The notes: generated by a model from the letters alone, not told the origin. A stretch of 64,000 bases of DNA from DASUAO01 sp035763745 (GCA_035763745.1 DASUAO010000006.1:1-64000); one strand, 5' to 3'. Positions 7,729 through 16,728 are shown, numbered from the stretch's first letter. Numbers and translations are program-made.

Positions 7729-9174
7729 TCAGTCCCGCGTCTGGTGGACGTCGATGACCGCGGTGCGGAGGTCGGTCATGTCGAGGAGCGTGTACTTCCC
7801 GCCGATCCGACCCCAGCCGGTCCGGGTCCCGGCCGCGCCGCCGAACGGCGGATGCGGCTCCCAGAAGTCGGTGGTGTCGTTCACGACGATGCTGCCGGCG
7901 CGGACGCCGTGCACGAAGCGGAACGCTCGCTTCAGGCTCGAGGTGAAGACCGATGCCTGCAGCCCGAGGTCGGAGTCGTTGGCGAGCCGCAGTGCCTCGT
8001 CGTCGTCTCGGAAGGTCGTGATCGGCAGCACGGGTCCGAAGGTCTCCTCGCGGAACATCTTCGCATCGGTGCCGACCCGGTCGGCGACGGTGAGCTCGTA
8101 GTAGAGGTCGGTGGGGAACCCGTCGGCGCGCGCACCCCCGAACACGATCGCGATGTCACGGGCACGGGCGTCGGCGACGTGGGCGTCCATCTTCGCGGCG
8201 ACCGCGGGGTTGTTGAGGGGACCCATGGTGGTCGCCTCGTCCAGCGGGTGCCCGAGCCGCACTGTCGCGGCCTCGGCGAGGACCAGCTCGACCATCTCGT
8301 CGTGGATCGACTCGTGGACGAGCAGCCGCTCCGTCGCCACGCAGCACTGACCCGAGGCGAACGAGGCGCCGTACACCGCGGCCGAGGCCGCCGCCGGGAG
8401 CAGCGCGTCGTCGAGCACGATCTGGGGACCGTTGCCCGAGGCCTCGATGAGCGTGCGCTTCAACCCGGCCGCCCGCACGATCGCCTCGGCCGTTCCCTGC
8501 GAGCCGACGAACGCGATCGCGTCGACGCCCGGATGGCTCACGAGATCGCGACCGAGGGTGCCGTCGCCGTACAGCAACGAGATCGCGCCGTCCGGGAACC
8601 CGGCCTCGAGCACCAGCTCGACCAGCCGGGCGGCCGCAAGCGGCGTGTACTCCGACGGCTTGAGGATGCATGCGTTCCCGCCCGCGAGCCCGGGCGCGAG
8701 GAGCTCCGACGGGATGCCGATCGGGAAGTTCCAGGCCGAGATCACCGCGTAGACCCCGTTCGGCTTCCGGAAGGTCATGACGAGCTTGTGGGGGTCGGCA
8801 CCGGGGAGGTTCGGGGTCTCCAGCCGCTTCGCCTCTTCGGCCATCCACCGGAAGTTCTCGACGGCTTCGTCGACCTCCGGCAGGGCCTCGGTGTGGAGCG
8901 GCTTCCCGTTCTCGAGCGCGACCAGGTGGCCGAGCTCGTCGCGTGCGGCCTCGATGCGATCGGCGGCGAGATGCAGCAGGCGGGCTCGCTCGAACGGAGG
9001 CATCGCCGCCATCGCCTCGGCACCGCGACGGGCGCCGGCGACCGCGGCTTCCAGGTCCGCCGCCGTCGCGTTGGGGACCGAGCCGAGGTGCTCGCCGGTC
9101 GCAGGGCTGGTGACGGCGATCTCATCGGTTGCCGCGCCATCGGTCCACGCACCGGCGATCAACAGCTTGGTCAT
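7729..9174 (-). CDS. NAD(P)-dependent aldehyde dehydrogenase
   Basis: A 481-residue aldehyde dehydrogenase. The cofactor-domain motif AWNFPIG (about 144-150), the general base E244 in LIEASGNGP, and the nucleophile C278 in SGQCCVATE are visible. The Glu loop reads EASGNGP rather than the usual ELGGKAP, so this is a divergent subfamily. The C-terminal half has REETFGPVLPI. GGAGGA lies 8 nt before the ATG. It is the last gene of the lrp-transaminase-ald operon, so it probably oxidises the aldehyde left after transamination or amine oxidation. The exact substrate is unknown. Confidence 0.88.
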   Translation of the reverse strand: MTKLLIAGAWTDGAATDEIAVTSPATGEHLGSVPNATAADLEAAVAGARRGAEAMAAMPPFERARLLHLAADRIEAARDELGHLVALENGKPLHTEALPEVDEAVENFRWMAEEAKRLETPNLPGADPHKLVMTFRKPNGVYAVISAWNFPIGIPSELLAPGLAGGNACILKPSEYTPLAAARLVELVLEAGFPDGAISLLYGDGTLGRDLVSHPGVDAIAFVGSQGTAEAIVRAAGLKRTLIEASGNGPQIVLDDALLPAAASAAVYGASFASGQCCVATERLLVHESIHDEMVELVLAEAATVRLGHPLDEATTMGPLNNPAVAAKMDAHVADARARDIAIVFGGARADGFPTDLYYELTVADRVGTDAKMFREETFGPVLPITTFRDDDEALRLANDSDLGLQASVFTSSLKRAFRFVHGVRAGSIVVNDTTDFWEPHPPFGGAAGTRTGWGRIGGKYTLLDMTDLRTAVIDVHQTRD

Positions 9175-9226
9175 CGGGCAGATCCTCCGGCTGTTCGTGA
9201 TCCGGCTCTTCGGGGTCCGGCGTCGG

Positions 9227-10354
9227 TCACCCGGAGAGCGCGTCGACGAGCGGGACGAGTGGGTGCTCCAGCGCTTCGGCGACGGCGGCGTTGGTGATCG
9301 ATCCGCCGACGGTGTTCACCCCGAACGCGAGCTCGGGATCGGCGGCGGTGGCCTCCGCGACGCCGAGAGTCGCGAGCTCCCGGGCGTATGGGAGCGTCGC
9401 GTTCGTGAGTGCATACGTCGACGTGTGAGGGACGGCACCCGGGATGTTGCCGACCGCGTAGTGCAAGACGTCGTGGACCTCGTAGACGGGATCGGCGTGG
9501 GTCGTCTCCCGTGTGGTCTCGATGCACCCGCCCTGGTCGACGGCGCAGTCGACGATGACCGCACCCTTCTTCATCGAGCGGACGAGGTCCTCGGTGACGA
9601 CGACCGGAGCGCGACCGCCCGCGACGAGCACCGCACCGATGACGAGATCGGCCTCGAGGCACGCGCGCTCGACCGCGCCGCGGTTGCTCGCGAGCGTCAC
9701 GATCCGACCCTGGTGGATCTGGTCGACCCAGCGGAGCCGGTCGAGGTTCTTGTCGAGGAGGAGCACCTCGGCCTCCATGCCCTGGGCGATCCAGGCCGAG
9801 TTCCACCCAGCGTTCCCTGCGCCGAGCACCACGACGCGGGCGGGGCGCACGCCCGGGACCCCGCCGAGGAGGACGCCGCGCCCGCCGTGCTCGCGCTCGA
9901 GGTAGTGGGCCCCGACCTGGGTGGCCATCCGGCCCGCGACCTCGCTCATCGGGGCGAGCAGGGGCAGGGAGCCGTCCGGCAGCTGGACGGTCTCGTACGC
10001 GATGCCCGTCACCTTGTGCTCGACGAGGGCGTCGGCGACCTCCGGGTAGGCCGCGAGGTGCAGGTAGGTGAAGAGCACGAGGCCGGGCCGCATGTAGGCG
10101 AACTCGTCCGGCTTGGGCTCCTTCACCTTCATGATGAGATCGGCGCGGCCCCACACGTCGGCGGTGGAATCGACGATCGTCGCCCCCGCACGGTGGTAGT
10201 CGTCGTCGGAGATCGAGGAGTCCACGCCTGCTCCGGCCTCGATGATCACGGGCGCGCCCGACGCGACGAGCTCGTGGACGCCGTCGGGGGTGACCGCGAC
10301 ACGGTGCTCGCCGTCCTTGACCTCGCGCGGCACGCCGACCGTGAGGGCGCTCAT
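9227..10354 (-). CDS. ald: Alanine dehydrogenase
   Basis: Ald interconverts L-alanine and pyruvate plus ammonia with NAD. The 375-residue product matches the family's usual length. R18 in GEHRVAVTP, K76 in MKVKEP and H99 in TYLHLA match the pyruvate-binding and catalytic residues. GAGNAG (178-183) is the NAD motif. The ATG at 10354 overlaps the stop of the upstream transaminase (ATGA), which decides the start over an upstream alternative. In this operon it would return alanine made by a pyruvate-dependent transaminase to pyruvate, releasing ammonia and NADH. Confidence 0.95.
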   Translation of the reverse strand: MSALTVGVPREVKDGEHRVAVTPDGVHELVASGAPVIIEAGAGVDSSISDDDYHRAGATIVDSTADVWGRADLIMKVKEPKPDEFAYMRPGLVLFTYLHLAAYPEVADALVEHKVTGIAYETVQLPDGSLPLLAPMSEVAGRMATQVGAHYLEREHGGRGVLLGGVPGVRPARVVVLGAGNAGWNSAWIAQGMEAEVLLLDKNLDRLRWVDQIHQGRIVTLASNRGAVERACLEADLVIGAVLVAGGRAPVVVTEDLVRSMKKGAVIVDCAVDQGGCIETTRETTHADPVYEVHDVLHYAVGNIPGAVPHTSTYALTNATLPYARELATLGVAEATAADPELAFGVNTVGGSITNAAVAEALEHPLVPLVDALSG

Positions 10355-11742
10355 GCTCCGAACCGGTCCCACGCCTCGGTGAGCACCGTGCGCAGGGTGG
10401 ACTCGATCTGGTCGAGCTCGGTGTCCCCGGCGATCAACGGCGGCGACAGCTGGACGACGGGGTCGCCTCGATCGTCGGCACGACAGATCAGGCCGGCGTC
10501 GTACAGCCGGGGCGAGAGGAATCCTCGGAGCAAGCCCTCGGCTTCCTCGCGGGTGAAGGTCTGACCGGTCTGCTGGTCTCGCACCAGCTCGAGGGCCCAG
10601 AAGTAGCCGGCCCCGCGCACGTCACCGACGATGGGGACGTCGCGCAGCCCGTCGAGTCGCTCCTGGAACCCGGCCTCGTTCGCCCGCACGTTCTCCAAGA
10701 CCCCTTCCGCGTCCATCGCGGCGAGGTTCGCCGAGCCGACGGCGCACGACATCGGGTGGCCGCCGAAGGTGATCCCGTGGAGGAACGACGCGCCCGCCTC
10801 GAGGAAAGGTTCGGCGAGGTGGTCGCGGCAGATGACCGCGCCGAGGGGCGCGTAGCCGCTGGTGAGGCCCTTGGCGCAGGTGATCATGTCGGGCAGGTAG
10901 TCGTAGCGCTCGGCACCGAACCACTCGCCGAGGCGCCCGAACGCGCAGATGACCTCGTCGGAGACGAGGAGCACGCCGTGGCGATCGCAGATCTCGCGCA
11001 CCCGCTGGAAGTACCCCTCCGGCGGGATGAAGCAGCCCCCGGCGTTCTGCACCGGCTCGAGGTAGACCGCGGCCACCGTCTCGGGTCCCTCCCAGAAGAT
11101 CGCGTCCTCGATCGCGTCGGTGACGGCGAGCATGAACGCCTTCTCGTCGTCGGCGAGCGGGTGGCGGTACCGGTTGGTGTTGACGACGTGCGCGGTGCCT
11201 GGCGTGAGGGGCTCGAAGGGCGTCTTCAGCGACGGGAGCCCCGTGATCGCGAGCGCCCCGAGCGTGGTGCCGTGGTACGCGATCTGCCTCGCGATGACCT
11301 TGTAGCGCTGACCCTCGCCGCGCACCCGGTGGTACTGGCGCGCGAGCTTCCACGCCGACTCGACGGCCTCCGAGCCTCCGGTCGTGAAGAAGACCCGGTT
11401 GAGGTCACCCGGAGCGAGCTCGGCGAGGCGCGCCGCGAGCTCGATCGCGGGCGGATGGGCGTACGTCCAGATCGGGAAGTACTCGAGGGTCTCCATCTGT
11501 GCGGCCGCAGCTTCGGCGAGGTCGCGGCGGCCGTGTCCGAGCTGCACGGTGAACAGGCCCGAGAGCGCGTCGAGGTACTGCTTCCCGTGGACGTCCCAGA
11601 CGTGACAGCCCTCACCGCGGGCGATGATGGGGACCGGCTTGTCGGCGTGGTACCCGCCGAGGCGGCTGAAGTGCATCCACAGGTGTCGGTGCGCCAGCGC
11701 TTCGAGCTCTTCGGGTGTGTGGTTGTCGGTCGGCGCAGTCAT
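10351..11742 (-). CDS. Class III (omega-amino acid/diamine) aminotransferase
   Basis: A 463-residue PLP-dependent class III transaminase. The Schiff-base lysine is K291 in ITCAKGLTSGY. The PLP-phosphate region shows TTGGSEAVESAWK, followed by AYHGTTLGALAITG and DEVICAFGR. Overall it resembles omega-amino acid or putrescine:pyruvate transaminases. Pyruvate use is inferred from the overlapping alanine dehydrogenase gene. The ATG at 11742 overlaps the stop of lrp (ATGA); an in-frame ATG at 11754 is the alternative. The amino donor is not known. Confidence 0.88.
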   Translation of the reverse strand: MTAPTDNHTPEELEALAHRHLWMHFSRLGGYHADKPVPIIARGEGCHVWDVHGKQYLDALSGLFTVQLGHGRRDLAEAAAAQMETLEYFPIWTYAHPPAIELAARLAELAPGDLNRVFFTTGGSEAVESAWKLARQYHRVRGEGQRYKVIARQIAYHGTTLGALAITGLPSLKTPFEPLTPGTAHVVNTNRYRHPLADDEKAFMLAVTDAIEDAIFWEGPETVAAVYLEPVQNAGGCFIPPEGYFQRVREICDRHGVLLVSDEVICAFGRLGEWFGAERYDYLPDMITCAKGLTSGYAPLGAVICRDHLAEPFLEAGASFLHGITFGGHPMSCAVGSANLAAMDAEGVLENVRANEAGFQERLDGLRDVPIVGDVRGAGYFWALELVRDQQTGQTFTREEAEGLLRGFLSPRLYDAGLICRADDRGDPVVQLSPPLIAGDTELDQIESTLRTVLTEAWDRFGA

Positions 11743-12185
11743 CGGGTACCCCATGCGTAGGTCTGCTTGTAGAGGCGGAGATAGGTGAACGTCTCGGCGG
11801 CGCGGACTCCGGGGATCGCCCGGATCTTGTCGTTGAGCAGGCTCAGGAGGTGGTCGTCGTCCTCACAGACGACCTCGAGCATCAGGTCGAAGGAGCCACC
11901 CACGATCACCACGTAGTCGACCTCGGGGATCGACGAGATCGTGTCGGCAGCGTCCCGGAGGTCCCCCTCGACCCGGAGGCCGATCATGGCCATGCGTCGG
12001 AAGCCGAGCATGAGCGGGTCAGTGACCGCGACGATCTGGGTGACGCCGGACTCGATGAGACGCTGGACGCGCTGGCGCACCGCGGCCTCGGAGAGCCCGA
12101 CCGCGGCCGCGAGCTTCGTGTACGGGCTGCGGCCGTCGCGTTGGAGCGCCTCGATCAGGGCCTTGTCGGTGTCGTCGAGGGTCAT
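11739..12185 (-). CDS. Lrp/AsnC-family transcriptional regulator
   Basis: A 148-residue regulator with an N-terminal winged helix (LDDTDKALIEALQRDGR, then LSEAAVRQRVQRL) and a C-terminal RAM ligand/oligomerisation domain (VDYVVIVGGSFDLMLEV). The ATG at 12185 has GAGG 5 nt upstream and gives the standard length; earlier in-frame starts add an unconserved tail. It heads the operon with the transaminase, alanine dehydrogenase and aldehyde dehydrogenase, and faces the divergent FAD oxidase. It is the obvious candidate for binding the paired GGAATCC sites just upstream, probably responding to an amino acid. Confidence 0.92.
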   Translation of the reverse strand: MTLDDTDKALIEALQRDGRSPYTKLAAAVGLSEAAVRQRVQRLIESGVTQIVAVTDPLMLGFRRMAMIGLRVEGDLRDAADTISSIPEVDYVVIVGGSFDLMLEVVCEDDDHLLSLLNDKIRAIPGVRAAETFTYLRLYKQTYAWGTR

Positions 12186-12219
12186 GATCGCCTCGGAGTC
12201 GGCTCGCACCATGCCCGTG

Positions 12220-12248
12220 ACGATGGCATGCGCGACGGACACACGCAA
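12220..12248 (-). promoter_or_regulatory. Promoter of lrp operon
   Basis: On the minus strand a -35 TTGCGT (12243-12248) and a -10 CATCGT (12220-12225) are separated by 17 nt. The -35 lies inside the 18-bp repeated element, so a protein bound there would block or alter polymerase binding. The leader is about 30 nt and contains the Shine-Dalgarno site. Confidence 0.45.
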
Positions 12249-12287
12249 GGGAATCCGTCGTCTGATGTCCAGTCAAGCGTGGAATCC
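12244..12287. promoter_or_regulatory. Paired GGAATCC operator, lrp/FAD-oxidase intergenic region
   Basis: CGCAAGGGAATCCGTCGT (12244-12261) is identical over 18 bp to a site upstream of patD at 29932-29949. A second GGAATCC core at 12281-12287 starts 31 bp after the first (12250-12256), the same spacing as at the patD/potA site. The second core lies in an inverted repeat, AATCC-TC-GGATT. Three helical turns between cores fits an oligomeric Lrp-type regulator, but the binding protein is inferred. Confidence 0.55.
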
Positions 12288-12342
12288 TCGGATTGGCTCC
12301 CGATTTCCTGCGGATCCCGGACCTCGAAGGACCCGTAGGTCC

Positions 12343-12348
12343 TAGGAT
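12343..12348 (+). promoter_or_regulatory. Leaderless -10 box of the FAD oxidase gene
   Basis: TAGGAT ends 6 nt before the ATG at 12355, so the transcript should start at the start codon. No Shine-Dalgarno site is present. Confidence 0.45.
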
Positions 12349-12354
12349 CGACGC

Positions 12355-13671
12355 ATGGAGGCAGCCCGGCTCGGGGCCGGCTACCGCGAAGCCCCCCTGT
12401 GGCACGACGGGGTCGCGCTGCCCCCGGCCGCCACCGAGACGACGCCGATGGCGTCGTCGGTCGATGTGGCCGTCGTCGGCGCCGGCTACTGCGGCGTCAT
12501 GGCGGGTGCCGAGCTCGCGGCACGCGGTCGGGACGTCGCAGTGTTCGACGCCGACACCATCGGGACGGGTGCGAGCACCCGCAACGGCGGGATGGTGATC
12601 CCCGAGCTCAAGCACGGCCCGGCGTGGCTCGCCCGCCGCCACGGTCCACTCGGCGGCGAGCTCGTCGAGGCGGTGTTCGACGCGTTCGCGCTCGTCGAGC
12701 GGCTCGTGGACGAATGGTCGATCGACTGCCACTACGCCCGCACCGGCGGGCTGCTGCTCGCGCACCACGAGGCCCAGGTTCCCCACCTCGAGGCCGAGGC
12801 GCGTGCGTGGAGGGACGAGCTGGGCGAGGACGCGCGGTTTCTCGCACGCGACGAGCTGGCGTCGGAGATCGGGAGCTCCGCCTACCACGCGGGCCTGCTC
12901 GTCGAGCGCACCGGTGGCCTGCAACCGGCTGCGTACCACGCGGGATTGGTCCGTCGCGCGGTGGAGCAGGGCGCCGTGCTCCACGGGGAGACCAGGGTCA
13001 CCGGGATCACAGCCCTCGGCGATGCCGACGGATACCGCGTCGACACGACTCGCGGATCGTTGCAGGCCGGCGAGGTGCTCGTGGCCGCGAACGCGACCGT
13101 CGACGACATCGTGCCCGAGCTGCGACGACGTGTCGTGCCGATGGGCAGCTTCATCGTCGCGACCGAGCCGCTCGACCCCGCCCTCGCGGCGTCGTGCATC
13201 CCGAACGGTCGCATGGTCCACGACACGAAGAACTTCCTCTTCTACTGGCGCCGCGCTCCCGACGACCGCCTCGTGTTCGGCGGGCGGACCAGCCTCGGCG
13301 CGACGACGGTGCCGAGGGCCCGCGACGTCCTGGCGGGCGAGATGGTCCGGGTGCACCCGCAGCTCGAAGGGGTCGCGATCGACCGCGCGTGGGGCGGCAA
13401 CGTCGCGATCACGTTCGATCGGCTGCCGCACTGCGGCCGGACGCCGCTCCCGGGCGGTGGGAGCGTCGCCTTCGCGACCGGGTGCAACGGCACCGGTGTC
13501 GCGCTCATGACCTGGTTCGGCCAGCAGGCGGCGCGGTGGCTCGTCGGCGAGGGCGCACCGCCCGCGTTCGCCCGCCTCCCCTTTCCGAAGGTGCCCCTGC
13601 ACTCCCTGCGCGACCGCTACCTCCCGGCCGTGGGCCAGTGGTTCCGGATCCGCGACCGCTACGGCCGCTGA
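12355..13671 (+). CDS. FAD-dependent amine oxidase, PuuB/DAO-like
   Basis: A 438-residue flavoprotein of the D-amino acid oxidase-like family. The FAD-binding GAGYCG (43-48) follows a roughly 35-residue N-terminal segment typical of gamma-glutamylputrescine oxidase (PuuB)-type proteins. STRNGGM and the C-terminal ATGCNGTGVALMTWFG are further conserved blocks. It would oxidise a primary or secondary amine to an aldehyde, ammonia and hydrogen peroxide. It is divergent from the lrp-transaminase-ald-aldehyde dehydrogenase operon and shares its control region, suggesting it feeds aldehyde to that pathway. Its 3' end overlaps convergent bioD by 13 nt. Confidence 0.85.
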   Translation: MEAARLGAGYREAPLWHDGVALPPAATETTPMASSVDVAVVGAGYCGVMAGAELAARGRDVAVFDADTIGTGASTRNGGMVIPELKHGPAWLARRHGPLGGELVEAVFDAFALVERLVDEWSIDCHYARTGGLLLAHHEAQVPHLEAEARAWRDELGEDARFLARDELASEIGSSAYHAGLLVERTGGLQPAAYHAGLVRRAVEQGAVLHGETRVTGITALGDADGYRVDTTRGSLQAGEVLVAANATVDDIVPELRRRVVPMGSFIVATEPLDPALAASCIPNGRMVHDTKNFLFYWRRAPDDRLVFGGRTSLGATTVPRARDVLAGEMVRVHPQLEGVAIDRAWGGNVAITFDRLPHCGRTPLPGGGSVAFATGCNGTGVALMTWFGQQAARWLVGEGAPPAFARLPFPKVPLHSLRDRYLPAVGQWFRIRDRYGR

Positions 13672-14300
13672 CGCGCCACTCGCTCGACGAGGCCGGGCAC
13701 GGCCACCTCCACCTCGTGGTCGCGTCGGAGCCACGACCGGTTGCGGCGGTGGAGCCCGTCGCCGTCGTCGTAGCGGTTGAGGAAGACGATCACGGGTGCC
13801 ACCTCGGCCAGCGGCGGGACCGCGAGGCGCACTGCGTTGATCGTGCCGAGCTCCGCATCAGCGACGAGGACGACGAGGTCGGCCGCGAGGGCACGGGCCA
13901 GGTCGACCGTGTCGCCGTCGGTGGCCAACGGAGAGCGAGGCCCGCCCGCGCCCTCGACGAGCCCGAGGTCGACCCCGCTCGGCCAGCGCGTCTCCATGGC
14001 GAGGTCCGCGATCGTGAACTCGTCGAGTCCGAGCGCGTCGGCCGCCATCGGTGGTGCCATCGCCACGGCGTACGAGCGATGCGCGGGGCACACCGCAACC
14101 GGGTCCTCACCGGTCGCATCCGCCAGCACTTCGGCGTCCCGCAGGTGGTGGTCGTCGACCGCGAAGGACTGCGCGGGCTTGCGCGCCGCGACGGCCACGC
14201 CGAGGTCGCGCAGCCCGCGCGCCAGCCCCGCGGCCACCCACGTCTTGCCCACCTCCGTGCCGGTCCCGGTGACGACGACGAGGACCGACGGTCGGCTCAT
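13659..14300 (-). CDS. bioD: Dethiobiotin synthetase
   Basis: BioD closes the ureido ring of dethiobiotin from DAPA, CO2 and ATP. The 213-residue protein has the family P-loop TGTGTEVGKTW near the N-terminus, K36-type KPAQS, and LVEGAGG in the middle. The ATG at 14300 overlaps the bioF stop (ATGA), so an ORF reading through further upstream is not the gene. It is last in bioA-bioF-bioD. No bioB is in the window. Confidence 0.92.
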   Translation of the reverse strand: MSRPSVLVVVTGTGTEVGKTWVAAGLARGLRDLGVAVAARKPAQSFAVDDHHLRDAEVLADATGEDPVAVCPAHRSYAVAMAPPMAADALGLDEFTIADLAMETRWPSGVDLGLVEGAGGPRSPLATDGDTVDLARALAADLVVLVADAELGTINAVRLAVPPLAEVAPVIVFLNRYDDGDGLHRRNRSWLRRDHEVEVAVPGLVERVARQRP

Positions 14301-15427
14301 CGGCGGGGGTCGATCGTGGCGAGCGCCTCCACCAGTGTGCTGATCTGGGCGTCGGTGTGCGCGGCGGACAGTGCGATCCGCAGGCGCGACGACCCCGGTG
14401 CGACCGTGGGCGGCCGGATCGCCGGGACCAGCATCCCCCGTTCCAGGAGCGCCTCGGACGCCGCGATCGTCGCCGCTTCGTCCCCGATGACGATCGGCAC
14501 GATCGGCGACGGATGGCCCGCGCGGACCCGCTCCACGTGCCGCTGCAACCGCGCTCGGAGTCGTCGGCCCTCGTCCGAGCGCACCACCTCGACGGCCGCC
14601 ATCGCGGCCGCGGCATCGGCCGGGGTGGACGCCGTGGTGAAGATGTAAGAGCGCGCACGGTTGACGATCAGGTCGGCGAACGGCTCCGAAGTCGCCGCGA
14701 ACCCCCCGAGGGAGCCGAGCATCTTCGACAGGGTGCCGATGCGGACCAGCTCGAGGTCGGGGGTCCGGTCGGCGAGGTCTGCCAGGTCGGGTCCGAGCGC
14801 GGCGTGGGCCTCGTCGAGGACGAGCAGTGCGCCGCGCTCGGCGCAGACGGCGGCGAGGTCGTCGACGGGCGCGACGTCGCCGTCCATGGAGAAGACGGTG
14901 TCCGTCACGACGATCGCGCGCACGTGGTCGGACCCGGCCAGGACCGCGTCGACGTGATCGGGGTCGGCGTGGCGGGTGATCTCGACGGGTGACCGGCTCA
15001 GTCGGCAGCCGTCGATGATGGACGCGTGGTTCAGCTCGTCGGACACGACGAGCACGCCGGGTCCACCGAACGTGGTGAGGACGCCCAGGTTCGCCGCGAA
15101 CCCGGTGGGGAACAGGACCGCGCGGGGCGTCCGCTTCCACGCCGCGAGCGCGGCCTCGAGGTCGCTGTGCACCGGGCGGGAGCCGACGATCAGCCGCGCC
15201 GATCCCGATCCCGCACCCCAGCGGTCGAGCGCGGCCCGCGCCGCTGCGACCACCGCGGGGTGCTGCGTCAGACCGAGGTAGTCGTTGGACGCGAAGGAGA
15301 CGACAGGGCGGTCGTCGGGTGCGAGCTTTCCCTCGGGCCCGGCCGCGTCGAGGTCGCGCGGCGCCCGCCACTGCCCCGCGCGCCGGATGTCGCGGCGTTG
15401 GTGCTCGGCCCACTCCCGCCAGGTCAT
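14297..15427 (-). CDS. bioF: 8-amino-7-oxononanoate synthase
   Basis: BioF condenses pimeloyl-ACP/CoA with alanine. The 376-residue PLP enzyme has SFASNDYLGLTQHP, VSDELNHASIIDGCR, DEAHAALG and the Schiff-base lysine K235 in GTLSKMLGS. The ATG at 15427 overlaps the bioA stop (ATGA), and the encoded TWREWAEHQRR is a typical BioF beginning. A longer reading frame upstream has arginine-rich shadow sequence and is not used. Confidence 0.95.
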   Translation of the reverse strand: MTWREWAEHQRRDIRRAGQWRAPRDLDAAGPEGKLAPDDRPVVSFASNDYLGLTQHPAVVAAARAALDRWGAGSGSARLIVGSRPVHSDLEAALAAWKRTPRAVLFPTGFAANLGVLTTFGGPGVLVVSDELNHASIIDGCRLSRSPVEITRHADPDHVDAVLAGSDHVRAIVVTDTVFSMDGDVAPVDDLAAVCAERGALLVLDEAHAALGPDLADLADRTPDLELVRIGTLSKMLGSLGGFAATSEPFADLIVNRARSYIFTTASTPADAAAAMAAVEVVRSDEGRRLRARLQRHVERVRAGHPSPIVPIVIGDEAATIAASEALLERGMLVPAIRPPTVAPGSSRLRIALSAAHTDAQISTLVEALATIDPRR

Positions 15428-16722
15428 GGCGCGTCCGTCAGCGTGTCGAGCGAGTCCACCAGCACCTCGACGATGCGATCGATCTCCTCTGCGGTGACCG
15501 TGAGCGGTGGCATGAGCACGACGACGTCGCCGAGGGGACGGAGGAGCACCCCGCGCTGGACCGCAGCCGCGCAGGCACGTCGGCCCCACCGGAGGCCGTC
15601 ACGCGGCGGGGCGAGCTCGACGCCACCCATGAGACCCTGGAGTCGTACCTGGGCGACTGCCTGGTGCTGCCGCACGTGCGTGTCGAGCGCGGCACGCAGC
15701 TGGGTCGACCGGGCGCGCACGTTGGCGAGCACCGTGCCGTCGGCGAGCAGCTCGAGATGGCGCAACGCCACCGCGCACGCGAGTGCGTTCCCGCTGTAGG
15801 AGTGCCCGTGATAGAGGGTGTGCTCGGAGAGGTCGGGACCGAGGAACGCCGAGAACACACGACCGCTCGCGACCGTCGCCGACTGGGCCACGTACCCGGC
15901 GGTGAGCCCTTTCCCGAGGACGAGGAGGTCGGGGCGCAGCCCGCACTGCTCGGAGGCGAAGAGGGTGCCGGTGCGACCGAAGCCGGTCGCGACCTCGTCG
16001 CAGATGAGCAGGACGTCGTGGTCGCGGCATGCGGCACCGAGGCGCTCGAGGCCACCGGGATCGCCGAGATGCATCCCGGCCGCGCCCTGCACGAGCGGCT
16101 CGACGATCACGGCGGCGAGGCTGCCGGCGTGGGCCGCGACCATCGCGATCGCGTGTTCGAAGCAGGTGGGGTCGCCGAACTCCGGCGCGCGCAGGACAGG
16201 GAAGCGCAACGGGTCGAACAGGTCGGTCCCGAACCCGCCGGCCCCGACGGAGAGCGCTCCGATCGTGTCGCCGTGGTACGCGCCGCCGAACGCGAGGAAG
16301 GTGGTCCGGCCCTCGATGCCGCGGTTGGCCCAGTACTGGAACGAGATCTTCAGGGCCTGCTCGACGGCCGACGCGCCGTCGGAGGCGAAGAGGAAGTGGG
16401 GCTCGTCGACCGGGACCAGGCGTGCGAGCGCCTCGGCGAGCTCGATCACGACCCGGTTGCCGTTCCCGAGCATCGTCGAATGGCCCCCACGCGCGAGCTG
16501 CTCCCGCACCGCGTCGTCGAGCTCGGGGACGCAGTGACCGAGCGTGTTCACCCACAGCGACGAGATCGCATCGAGGTAGCGCTTCCCGTCGACGTCGATC
16601 AGCTCGTGGCCTTCGGCGCGCTCGACGATGATCGGTGCGCTCTCGGTGTAACAGGACATCTGTGTGAACCCGTGCCAGACGACGTCGGCGTCACGCCGGG
16701 CCCACACCGATGCTGCATCCAT
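15424..16722 (-). CDS. bioA: Adenosylmethionine-8-amino-7-oxononanoate aminotransferase
   Basis: BioA transfers the amino group of SAM to KAPA, giving DAPA. The 432-residue class III transaminase has the family signature HGFTQM, SSLWVNTLGH, AYHGDTIGALSVG and the lysine K271 in LGKGLTAGY. The ATG at 16722 gives the typical N-terminus; an ATG seven codons upstream is possible. It is the first gene of a fully overlapping bioAFD operon and is divergent from the thiolase operon. Confidence 0.95.
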   Translation of the reverse strand: MDAASVWARRDADVVWHGFTQMSCYTESAPIIVERAEGHELIDVDGKRYLDAISSLWVNTLGHCVPELDDAVREQLARGGHSTMLGNGNRVVIELAEALARLVPVDEPHFLFASDGASAVEQALKISFQYWANRGIEGRTTFLAFGGAYHGDTIGALSVGAGGFGTDLFDPLRFPVLRAPEFGDPTCFEHAIAMVAAHAGSLAAVIVEPLVQGAAGMHLGDPGGLERLGAACRDHDVLLICDEVATGFGRTGTLFASEQCGLRPDLLVLGKGLTAGYVAQSATVASGRVFSAFLGPDLSEHTLYHGHSYSGNALACAVALRHLELLADGTVLANVRARSTQLRAALDTHVRQHQAVAQVRLQGLMGGVELAPPRDGLRWGRRACAAAVQRGVLLRPLGDVVVLMPPLTVTAEEIDRIVEVLVDSLDTLTDAP

Positions 16723-16728
16723 CACGCA

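Noticed and set aside
13659..15413. A 584-codon bioF-bioD-type fusion protein
   Set aside because: The upstream portion is the wrong frame for bioF; bioF and bioD are separate genes joined by an ATGA overlap.
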